This document shows, in pieces, positions 14,692 to 21,379 of a stretch of 28,605 nt of DNA. The DNA comes from CAYYNP01 sp964472545 (GTDB lineage Bacteria; Planctomycetota; Planctomycetia; Pirellulales; Thermoguttaceae). A program made the position numbers and the translations under genes. Position 1 is the first letter of the stretch. Each line of letters begins with the position of its first letter. The notes under the pieces are model-generated. The model did no database searches. It was given only the letters and a program-made list of their open reading frames with translations, and was not told the origin of the DNA. The DNA is taken from assembly GCA_964472545.1 (NCBI GenBank), contig CAYYNP010000108.1:1-28605 (forward strand), written 5' to 3'.

Positions 14692-14784
14692 GTTTAGCCG
14701 CCACCGGCACGGCGGCGTGAGCCGGAATCACGTGGCGCCCACAGAATTGCGGTGACAACGCCGCCGTGCCGGCGGCGGCTAAAC
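14692..14784. repeat. Palindromic repeat between convergent def and the RraA-like gene
   Basis: Arms 14692-14717 and 14759-14784 are 26 bases long, with one mismatch and a 41-base loop, outer ends GTTTAGCCGCC/GGCGGCTAAAC. It lies 18 bases after the def stop and 23 bases after the other gene's stop. It could serve as a two-way terminator, but there is no U-tract. Confidence 0.8.
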
Positions 14785-14807
14785 TGGGAAGCGCCGTCGG
14801 GCGCCGG

Positions 14808-15533
14808 TCATCCGCCAACGATCCGATCCCTCAGCTTGGCCACCGCGGCGGAGAATTCTTCTCGCGCGGCGTTCAGCCCCGCGATCGTCTTTTCGCCGGG
14901 GCTTTGGACGTAGTCGAGCACGAACTTCTCGGCGTCGACGAATTCGTCGGCGGCGTCGGCCACGTCGGTGGCGATCTCGATCGGCACGTTGGTCACGCCG
15001 TTGCAGTCGCCGTGCAGCAGATCGCCCACTTCGACCGGCAGCCCGCCCACGCGGACGGGGAGGCCCAAGTGGAGGATGTGGCAGTAGGCGTGCGAGCAGA
15101 TCGTCGAGCCGGTGAAGACCGGGTAGTCGATCGCGCGGACCTGGTCGAGGTCGCGACCGCCGCCGCTGGTGATCAGCCCCACCGAGCCGAACGCCTTGTA
15201 GACCGAGCACATTACCTCGCCGAACGTGGCCCCCACCGGCGGATCGTCGAGGTCCTCGAAGACGACCACCGCCGGCCCGGGCAACTCGGCGAAGCCCTCG
15301 GCTTGCTCGATGAAACTCCCATACGCGTCGCCGCCCGCCGGCGGAGCCCCGGAGCGAAACGCGGCCGTGGTGGCGAAGCCGACCATCGGCGGCATCTCCG
15401 GGAAGGCGGCTGCAATCCGATGGTCCATGTAGCCCGTGTTTCGCGGGCGCACGTCGAACAGCTCGATCACGTTGCAGATCGTTGGGGTGTCGAATTGGGC
15501 CAGCTTGTCGAGCGTGGCTTGGGTGAGGGGCAT
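14808..15533 (-). CDS. RraA-fold family protein (HMG/CHA aldolase-like)
   Basis: A 241-residue protein of the RraA / 4-hydroxy-4-methyl-2-oxoglutarate aldolase fold. Seen: TSGGGRDLDQVRAIDYPVF (122-140), with the family's substrate-binding Arg127 and Asp128, and HGDCNGVTNVP (174-184), with the metal-site acidic residue Asp176. Family members either split 4-carboxy-4-hydroxy-2-oxoacids or, as E. coli RraA, bind RNase E. The full set of active-site residues favours an enzyme acting on a hydroxy-keto acid. ATG 15533 is chosen because homology-like sequence begins there; upstream DNA is G-rich repeat. The gene stands alone between repeats, close to the cassette-like region. Confidence 0.85.
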   Translation of the reverse strand: MPLTQATLDKLAQFDTPTICNVIELFDVRPRNTGYMDHRIAAAFPEMPPMVGFATTAAFRSGAPPAGGDAYGSFIEQAEGFAELPGPAVVVFEDLDDPPVGATFGEVMCSVYKAFGSVGLITSGGGRDLDQVRAIDYPVFTGSTICSHAYCHILHLGLPVRVGGLPVEVGDLLHGDCNGVTNVPIEIATDVADAADEFVDAEKFVLDYVQSPGEKTIAGLNAAREEFSAAVAKLRDRIVGG

Positions 15534-15557
15534 GGGGCGCGTCTTTCTTGAAATCGG

Positions 15558-15617
15558 CGGGGGAGTTGGGAGTTCCGAGTCGGGAGCAGGGAGTTCGGAG
15601 TCGGGGGTGGTGAGTGT
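15558..15617 (+). repeat. G-rich short repeat upstream of the RraA-like gene
   Basis: Words such as GGGAGTTGGGAGTTC, GGGAGCAGGGAGTTCGGAGT and TCGGGGGTGG repeat with a 7-8 base rhythm. No gene is seen in 15534-15701. Confidence 0.65.
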
Positions 15618-15701
15618 CAAGTCATGGCGGTTCGTAATACCACACGAGGATCGCAAGGGCAAGTGCCACGCACGGCTGCTAGTCAGGCAATCGCTACCCG
15701 T

Positions 15702-16248
15702 CTAGCCTCCGATCACAGCAAGTAGTTCTGCTGCGGCCTCGGGAGAGTTTAGAAGCTCCGCGGACCTTCGATGCAGGGATTCTGCATCGAACGAATCGTA
15801 GATCGTGGCAAACATCACAATGCCGGAAGGGTCACCGTCGTTCGTGACGATCGCGTTCTCGCGCAGTTTCAACAATGCCCGCAACATCGAATCGAATACA
15901 GTTGAGCGAAACGCCGCGAACGAGCCCTCCGCATACTGCTCGTACATTTGCCTGGAGCCGGTCATCGACCACGCCAAAGTGCGATTGGCCAGTGAATTCG
16001 TTTTCCCATTCCCACGGTCCCCATCTTGTATCGAGACCGTAGGCACAAGACGGATCGAGTTGCCGCTCCTCGAGTTGTCGCTGGTGGCTCTCTTCACTGT
16101 TCAGGGCGGCATTGACGTAGATCGCCTCATCCAATGTACTCAAGGCGGAAGCGAAGACCCGCTCCCCTGGATGTGCCTTGCGCCAGTCTTCAAACGCGCG
16201 AACTGACGCATTGTAGATTATCTCAGTCAATGTTGCGTCGGCATGCAT
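15702..16248 (-). pseudogene. DUF4303 family gene, frameshifted, likely integron cassette cargo
   Basis: The 5' part (ATG 16248 to about 15990) encodes FEDWRKAHPGERVFASALST and RWGPWEWENE. The 3' part in the next frame (about 16010 to 15702) encodes MYEQYAEGSFAAFRSTVFD and IVMFATIYDSFDAESLHRR. Together they match the N-to-C layout of DUF4303 proteins, about 182 residues. The full span is 547 bases, one more than a multiple of three, so a single-base insertion near the GGGAAAACG run at about 16000 explains the break. The ATG lies seven bases after an attC end. DUF4303 has no firm function; members often occur near toxin-immunity loci. A sequencing error cannot be excluded, though all the long genes in this window are intact. 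Confidence 0.65.
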
Positions 16249-16255
16249 TGCGATG

Positions 16256-16345
16256 GTCTAACGTTCAAGTTCACGCGGCGGGCGCGTGAGATCTCGATTT
16301 CCAGTTCCACGTTTCCGCCCGCTCGCGTGGAACGCCTCATTAGGC
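16256..16345 (-). other. Integron attC recombination site
   Basis: On the minus strand a 90-base imperfect palindrome begins with GCCTAAT (R'' box, consensus RYYYAAC with one change) and ends with GTTAGAC (R' box, perfect GTTRRRY). Inside, GTTCCACGCGAGCGGGCGG pairs with CCGCCGCGTGAAC with extrahelical bases, as folded attC sites do. The stop codon of the zinc-ribbon gene lies inside the R'' box and the next gene starts seven bases after the R' box, exactly the arrangement of cassettes. No integrase gene is in the window. Confidence 0.75.
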
Positions 16346-16848
16346 ACGCCATTTGTCCTGGTAGGATAGCAACTCATGTGGCAGTTCGCGCAGGAATTCG
16401 CAGAGCAAGGTCTTCTTGCCGATCTTTAGGACCTTCGCCTCAACCCAGGTGCCAACTGGCGGCGGCCGGCTCTGAAAGCGCGCCCGCCAACTGGATTCGT
16501 TGAAGAGGGCCAATTGGACGTATTTGCCCGTCGCAACCACTTGGCCATGGACCGTCTGACCCTCGTACGGTTCTGATCGTTTGAAGTTGACCAAGAGGTG
16601 AGCGTTCGGCGCAACATCAAGTGAGCCCTCTCCACAAGACGGACAGATAGAGGACGCTGGCGGAAGGCGATCTGCAGGCGCTAAGTCCCTTTGGCATTGA
16701 GGGCATGTCAGTGGCCGGATCTTAAGCCGTGGCTCCTCAACGCGCATAACTTCACGCACGTTCGACAGAAGTAGAACCGTTGCAGGCCGCCACTCAGGAA
16801 CGTGGCGGCGAACTCACAGTCCTCACACTTCAACCGAAGTTCCCACAT
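16340..16848 (-). pseudogene. Double zinc-ribbon protein gene, probably frameshifted, likely integron cassette cargo
   Basis: From ATG 16848 one frame encodes CEDC (residues 8-11) and CRTC (28-31) with FLSGGLQRFYF between. It then stops making sense near 16750, where the next frame continues with MRVEEPRLKIRPLTCPQC and a later CPSC. After the second ribbon comes a beta-rich region (TVHGQVVATGKYVQLALF; VEAKVLKIGKKTLLCEF) that may be an OB-like fold. The 509-base span is not a multiple of three, so one frameshift near 16745-16760 would restore a protein of about 169 residues. Alternatively the second frame alone, from ATG 16747, is an intact 135-residue gene. The stop lies in the attC site. No family name can be given. 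Confidence 0.5.
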
Positions 16849-16861
16849 ATCGCGCCTATGT

Positions 16862-16944
16862 GCCGAACGGTGAAGCTTACTTGCGCGGCCGGTCTGTTCC
16901 GACCACATCATCAGTATCCCGCGATGCGGCCGGCCGCGTCAAGT
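16862..16944 (-). other. Possible degenerate attC-like site
   Basis: On the minus strand ACTTGACGCGGCCGG (16944-16930) pairs with CCGGCCGCGCAAGT (16892-16879) with one bulged base. GTTCGGC (16868-16862), one change from GTTRRRY, follows 13 bases before the zinc-ribbon ATG. The opposite box is not recognisable, so this is tentative. Confidence 0.3.
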
Positions 16945-16954
16945 GGAGTGCCTA

Positions 16955-17004
16955 GCTACTCCCAGCCCCCAGCCCCCTGCTCCCAACTCCCTGCTCCCTG
17001 CACT
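16955..17004 (-). repeat. G-rich short repeat after the aldehyde dehydrogenase gene
   Basis: On the minus strand: GCAGGGAGCAGGGAGTTGGG, then GGGGGCTGGGGGCTGGGAGT words. It belongs to the same family as the other G-rich strings and borders the cassette-like segment. Confidence 0.65.
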
Positions 17005-17011
17005 ACTTCCC

Positions 17012-18601
17012 TTAAGCACCGTCTCTCATCAACACCCCATCCACCAACCGCCAAATCCCGCGGTCGTTGCCGTCGCGCAGCTCTAGCGGAAGCTGGCTCT
17101 GCGGGAAGTTCTGATAGCAGACCGGCCGGGCGAAACGGTGGATGGCCGTGGTGCCGACCGACGTCGAGTGGACGTCGGTGGTGGCGGGGTACGGGCCGCC
17201 GTGGTTCATCGAGTGGCAGACTTCCACGCCGGTGGGGAAGCCGCCGAAGAGTACGCGGCCGGCCTTGGTTTCGAGGATTGCGGCCAACTCGCCACAGTCG
17301 GACGATTCGGCGTCGGCGGCGTGGATCGTGCAGGTAAGCTGGCCCTCCAGGCCGCGGGCGATCTGCAGCAGTTGGGCTCGATCGCGGCAGCGGACGACAA
17401 GTGTCGACGGGCCGAATACCTCCTGGCTGAGCTCGCGGTTGCCCAGGAAGACGTCGGCATCGACCGCGAAGACGGCCGCGGCACATTGTGTCTTCGACGC
17501 GTCGGGCGTCTCGGCAGATTGGGCCGCACGTTCGACGCCGGCCGCCTGCGAGAGGTTCTCGATGCCCTGCTGGTAGCCGTCGAGAATGCCCGAGAGCAGC
17601 ATGGTGCCCGGGGGAGTCGCTTCTATTAGCCGGCCCAGCTCGGCGACGAACCGATCGAGCGGCTCGCCTTCGGTGGCGACTACCAGCCCCGGATTTGTAC
17701 AGAATTGCCCCACGCCCAGGGTCACCGACTGGTGCAACCCGGCGGCAAGTCGCTCGGCCCGCTCTTCGAGCACATCGGGCAGCAGGAAGACCGGGTTGAC
17801 GCTGCCCATTTCGGCATAGACGGGGATCGGATCGGGGCGTGCCGCGGCGGCGTCGAAGAGCGTGCGGCCGCCGCTTAAGGATCCGGTAAAGCCGACCGCC
17901 CGGATCACCGGGTGACGCACCAGCGTCATGCCGACCTCGCGCCCTGGGCCGTGCAACATCGAGAACCAGCCGTCCGGCATGCCGCACTGCTGCACGGCCT
18001 TCTGTACGGCTTGGCCGACCAACTCCGAGGTGCCCGGATGGGCCGGCCGGGCTTTGACGATCACCGGACAGCCGGCGGCCAACGCCGAGGCCGTGTCGCC
18101 GCCGGCCACCGAAAAGGCCAATGGAAAATTGCTCGCCGGAAAGACGGCCACCGGCCCGATCGGTACGAGCATCCGTCGCAGGTCGGGCTTGGGGATCGGC
18201 TGTCGATCGGGCAGGGCGCGGTCGATGCGGGCGTCGACCCAGGAGCCCTCACTTACCACCTCGGCAAATAGCCGCAACTGGCCACAGGTGCGGCCCCGTT
18301 CCATCGTGATCCTTCCGCCGGGCAGCCCGGTCTCGGCCGTGCCGCGCTCGATCAGTTCGTCGCCGAGCGCTTCGATCTCGTCGGCAATGCCGGCCAGCAG
18401 GGCGGCGGTCTGTGCCGCATCCCTCGGCCGCGATTGAAATGCCGCCTCGGCCAATCCGAGCGCCCGTTCGGTCTCCTCGGCCGTGGCGTTGCAGAAGGCC
18501 GTCTCGAGCGTTTCGCCAGTCGCCGGGTTGATTGCCTGAAACGTCTGCTCGCCGTCTGCCGAAAGCGAGTTGCCGATGATGTTCTTGCCGGTTAGCGGCA
18601 T
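17012..18601 (-). CDS. Aldehyde dehydrogenase, alpha-ketoglutarate semialdehyde dehydrogenase type
   Basis: A 529-residue cytoplasmic NAD(P)-dependent aldehyde dehydrogenase. Key residues are in place: Asn158 in PASNFPLAF, Lys183 in IVKARPAHPG, Glu264 in YAEMGSVNP and the catalytic Cys301 in GQFCTNPG. The FPASNFPLAFSVAGGDTASA block and the lack of a classic ELGGK motif fit the alpha-ketoglutarate semialdehyde (2,5-dioxovalerate) dehydrogenase group, which makes 2-oxoglutarate at the end of oxidative pentose and glucarate routes. ATG 18601 has AAGGAGA six bases upstream; ATG 18616 is an alternative. The gene upstream encodes an FAH-family protein, a group that includes the 2-keto-3-deoxy sugar-acid dehydratases producing this aldehyde. 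A palindromic repeat separates the two genes. Confidence 0.88.
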   Translation of the reverse strand: MPLTGKNIIGNSLSADGEQTFQAINPATGETLETAFCNATAEETERALGLAEAAFQSRPRDAAQTAALLAGIADEIEALGDELIERGTAETGLPGGRITMERGRTCGQLRLFAEVVSEGSWVDARIDRALPDRQPIPKPDLRRMLVPIGPVAVFPASNFPLAFSVAGGDTASALAAGCPVIVKARPAHPGTSELVGQAVQKAVQQCGMPDGWFSMLHGPGREVGMTLVRHPVIRAVGFTGSLSGGRTLFDAAAARPDPIPVYAEMGSVNPVFLLPDVLEERAERLAAGLHQSVTLGVGQFCTNPGLVVATEGEPLDRFVAELGRLIEATPPGTMLLSGILDGYQQGIENLSQAAGVERAAQSAETPDASKTQCAAAVFAVDADVFLGNRELSQEVFGPSTLVVRCRDRAQLLQIARGLEGQLTCTIHAADAESSDCGELAAILETKAGRVLFGGFPTGVEVCHSMNHGGPYPATTDVHSTSVGTTAIHRFARPVCYQNFPQSQLPLELRDGNDRGIWRLVDGVLMRDGA

Positions 18602-18639
18602 GGGAGTCTCCTTCATCTGTTGGCCAACGGCCAACGCTC

Positions 18640-18795
18640 ACCGTAGCCTGGGGCAACGTCCCAGGAAGGCGATACATCTCAGAACGGTTTGGCCAAAGGC
18701 CATAATCAGCGGCCGGTGTGGGTGTGATTATGGCCTTCGGCCAAAGATGTTTCAACAGTAGCCCCGCTTCCTGGGGCGTTGCCCCAGGCTACGGT
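18640..18795. repeat. Nested palindromic repeat between the FAH-family and aldehyde dehydrogenase genes
   Basis: Outer arms 18640-18668 and 18767-18795 (29 bases, one mismatch; outer ends ACCGTAGCC/GGCTACGGT) enclose inner arms 18688-18707 and 18726-18745 (20 bases, one mismatch; TTTGGCCAAAGGCC). TTGGCC-type words also flank it on both sides. It fills most of the 254-base gap and could form a very long hairpin in the transcript. Confidence 0.88.
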
Positions 18796-18855
18796 GAAAT
18801 CAGGCCTACGGCCAATCACGTGACTCGAGAATCGCCGCCTACAGGCCCGCCGTCC

Positions 18856-19692
18856 TCACGCCACCTTATTCTGCAGCGTGCCGATCGGTTCGATCGTGAT
18901 GCGGATCTCGTCGCCGGCGCGAAGCGTGAAATCCGACGGCGGGACGACGCCGGTGCCGGTCAGCAGAAAGCAGCCGGCCGGGAAGCTGTTCTGCCGGAAG
19001 AGGTACCCGGCCAATTCCGGCGCCTTGCGCTTCATCTGGCTGAGTTGCGTACTGCCGGCGAAGACTTCGGCGCCGCCGCGGCGGATCTGAAGGGAGATCT
19101 CGGTCGATTCCGGCAAGGGGTCGTCCGAGAGCAGAATACACGGCCCCAAGGCACAACAGCCGTCGTAGACCTTTGCCTGCGGCAGATAGAGCGGGTTTTC
19201 GCCCTCGATGTCACGGCTGCTCATGTCGTTGCCGATGGTGTAGCCGAAGATCCCCCCGGCCGCCGAGATGCAGGCCGTCAGTTCCGGCTCCGGCACGTTC
19301 CATTGCGAGTCGGCGCGGATGCAGACCTCGCGGCGGTGTCCGGCGACCCGATGGGCGGCGGCTTTGTAGAACAACTCCGGGCGCTCGGCCGAATAGACCC
19401 GATCGTAGAAGTCGCCGCCGCCGGCGTCGGCCGACTCCTCCATCCGAGCCGAACGGCTGCGATAGTAGGTGACCCCCGCCGCCCAGACCTCCTGGCCGAC
19501 GATCGGCGCCAGCAGGTCGGCCGGCGAAAGGGCCGTTTCCGGCGCCCGCCGGGACGTTTTCTGCTGAAGCAGCCACTGAAGCGGATTTTCGCGGCGGAAG
19601 ATCTCGTCGAAGTCGAGGTCGGCCAACTCGAAGCACTGCCGATCGATTTCGAGCGTGGCCCCGCGTGCCGTCCGATACAGCTTGGCGGTCAT
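18856..19692 (-). CDS. Fumarylacetoacetate hydrolase (FAH) family protein, likely 2-keto-3-deoxy sugar-acid dehydratase
   Basis: A 278-residue cytoplasmic protein of the FAH fold. The metal site can be read: Glu135 and Glu137 in VPEPELT, and Asp156 in GYTIGNDMSSRD. The C-terminal half ends with GTGVVPPSDFTLRAGDEIRI, typical of the family. FAH members split C-C bonds of diketo acids or dehydrate 2-keto-3-deoxy sugar acids; the neighbouring semialdehyde dehydrogenase favours the second, as in the Weimberg pathway (inference). ATG 19692 has AGGAGG nine bases upstream. It starts 13 bases after the Fur-family stop, so the two are probably co-transcribed. Confidence 0.88.
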   Translation of the reverse strand: MTAKLYRTARGATLEIDRQCFELADLDFDEIFRRENPLQWLLQQKTSRRAPETALSPADLLAPIVGQEVWAAGVTYYRSRSARMEESADAGGGDFYDRVYSAERPELFYKAAAHRVAGHRREVCIRADSQWNVPEPELTACISAAGGIFGYTIGNDMSSRDIEGENPLYLPQAKVYDGCCALGPCILLSDDPLPESTEISLQIRRGGAEVFAGSTQLSQMKRKAPELAGYLFRQNSFPAGCFLLTGTGVVPPSDFTLRAGDEIRITIEPIGTLQNKVA

Positions 19693-19705
19693 GGCCGAAG
19701 CCCTC

Positions 19706-20191
19706 CTATGGCCGCCCCTCTTGCCTCTTCTGGCAATCGGCACACACGCCGGTGACGAACATCCGATGTCCGACTACCTGGAAGTCGCGCTGCCGTGCCA
19801 CGGCGTCGCGGATCTTCTCCAGGGCGTCGCTGTGGAATTCGATCAGCTTGTTGCAGTCCTGGCAATGGAGGTGGTCGTGGCTGGGATAGCCGTACTCGTG
19901 CTCGTAGACGCTGCGGCCGCCGAGGACCATCTTCCGCAACATGCCCGCCTCGACCAATTCGGCCAGCGTGCGATAGACGGTCGGCCGGCTGACCTTGCGC
20001 TGGGCGATGAGTTCCTTGAGATGTTCGATCAGTTCGTCGGTATCGAAGTGATCGTGGTGGCTGAAGACGGTTTCGACGATCTGCCGGCGCTGCTCGGTAA
20101 CGCGTTTGCCCCGGCCTTGCAGAAACTGGGCGAACCGCTCCCCCGGCGGAAGTTCGACCGGAACCGATCCCAGGGCTTCGCTTTCCGACAT
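19706..20191 (-). CDS. Fur family transcriptional regulator
   Basis: A 161-residue DNA-binding regulator. Residues about 15-90 form the winged helix (RVTEQRRQIVETVFSHHDHF; VSRPTVYRTLAELVEAGML). The metal and dimer domain follows, with HDHLHCQDCNKLIEFH (105-120) and a second CxxC, CADC (150-153), giving a four-Cys structural zinc site. The family covers Fe, Zn, Mn and peroxide sensing; the sensed metal cannot be told apart here. ATG 20191 is preferred; GTG 20206 adds five residues. It lies between the FlgM-like gene and the FAH gene in one direction, close enough for an operon. A role over the nearby Ton genes is possible but no Fur box was found. Confidence 0.92.
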   Translation of the reverse strand: MSESEALGSVPVELPPGERFAQFLQGRGKRVTEQRRQIVETVFSHHDHFDTDELIEHLKELIAQRKVSRPTVYRTLAELVEAGMLRKMVLGGRSVYEHEYGYPSHDHLHCQDCNKLIEFHSDALEKIRDAVARQRDFQVVGHRMFVTGVCADCQKRQEGRP

Positions 20192-20217
20192 CGTCTCGCC
20201 CGCCACCCTAGTGTGAC

Positions 20218-20511
20218 TTACCCGATTTCATCTAGCAGCCGCTCGACGGCCGCGTCGAGTTTGTCCTGCGTTTCGTAGGTCCCCGCCGCGATTTGGGCGC
20301 GGATCGCGTCGACCCGCTCTTGGCGGATCTCCGGGGCCTGTTGCGCCTCGTCCGCCAATCGGGCGGCGTCGGAAATGTCGAGTTCGTCTCGGATCGGCGC
20401 CGAGCCGGTGGGCGCCGTGGATTGAGGCGCCGTGGGCTGACTCGCCCGCGACGTGTGCGGTGCGTTGATCGGCTGTGGGCCGTGAAGATGAGACGGGCCG
20501 TAGATGTGCAT
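20218..20511 (-). CDS. flgM: FlgM-like anti-sigma-28 factor
   Basis: A 97-residue protein. The N-terminal half is a disordered His/Pro/Thr/Ser stretch. The C-terminal half (about 43-97) has the FlgM pattern: ELDISDAARLADEA, then RQERVDAIRAQIAAGTYET, then LDAAVERLLDEIG, i.e. the helices that clamp sigma-28 (FliA). It would hold back late flagellar gene expression until secreted. GGAGGGGA lies about six bases before ATG 20511. It sits directly upstream of the Fur-family gene; no other flagellar gene is in the window. Confidence 0.8.
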   Translation of the reverse strand: MHIYGPSHLHGPQPINAPHTSRASQPTAPQSTAPTGSAPIRDELDISDAARLADEAQQAPEIRQERVDAIRAQIAAGTYETQDKLDAAVERLLDEIG

Positions 20512-21379
20512 CCTTCCCCTCCAGTCGGGCGACGCCGGTTAGACGATACCGTTCGAACGTTGGCAGCGTCGGTCGTCGAAAAAGTATACCTTAAGTTCCT
20601 CGTTCGCCGCGCCGGCCGTCCACCTTGACTTCACGAGCGGGCACAATCACGTTGGCACTCGTGTCATCGGACGCCGTCGACGGCCGGATTCAGTCAATTC
20701 GCCATTGCGATCTTCGTAGCGAAACGCGGTAGTCCATCGGCTTTGACGCCTGTGACGGCACCCCGACGAATCGTGGTGGCGTTACGCCATCGCGCGATTT
20801 CCCGCGGCAACATCGGCTTGGTGAATTTGCACCATGGGCGTTGCTTTCGGGCGACCTTGTCGACCAGGAGCATCGCGTCCGGTTGACGCGGCACCACATC
20901 GCGCCGCTTTGACGGCCCGGCGAACTGTGCGGGCCGACTAATCGGCGCCGACGCAACGCAACGCCCCTTTCGGCGCGGCGATCCACACGCCTACGATCGG
21001 CACCTCGCCTACCGCCCGCCCGACGTGCAACCCCCGTACAATGCTCAGGCTCGCACGGCGGCCGATTCGCCACGGGCAAAATTCTCCCAGGTGGTGTCCT
21101 CACGGATATTCCCATTATTCGCGACGCGCTTCTCTCTTTATTTTGATCGATCTGCCCGCCGCCGCCAAGACGTACTTGCCGAAGACATGTTCGTGGCGAT
21201 TAACGATATATACGGATATCCACCATCGGTGGTTCTTCCATCCCGGCAGATCTGCCGAGAATTGTCCGAAGCGCGGGGCGAACGCGGATTATAGGCAGAC
21301 GCCGGAATCTGGACAATATCGACTCGGGCCGTGATCGGCGGCGCCGGCGAACACAGCTCGCCAGCAGTCGCAATCTCCT
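20512..21379. other. Gene-poor stretch upstream of flgM and downstream of the propeller genes
   Basis: Neither strand gives a protein I believe. A minus-strand frame near 20694-20897 has an ordinary-looking composition and could be a decayed fragment. A TATACT on the minus strand at 20588-20583 may be a -10 box for flgM. The stretch 21080-21260 is clearly richer in A/T than its surroundings. Confidence 0.45.

Noticed and set aside
20690..21115. Minus-strand frame in the gene-poor stretch
   Set aside because: No recognisable motif, no ribosome binding site and a biased Arg-rich N-terminus. It could be a fragment of a decayed gene but cannot be supported.
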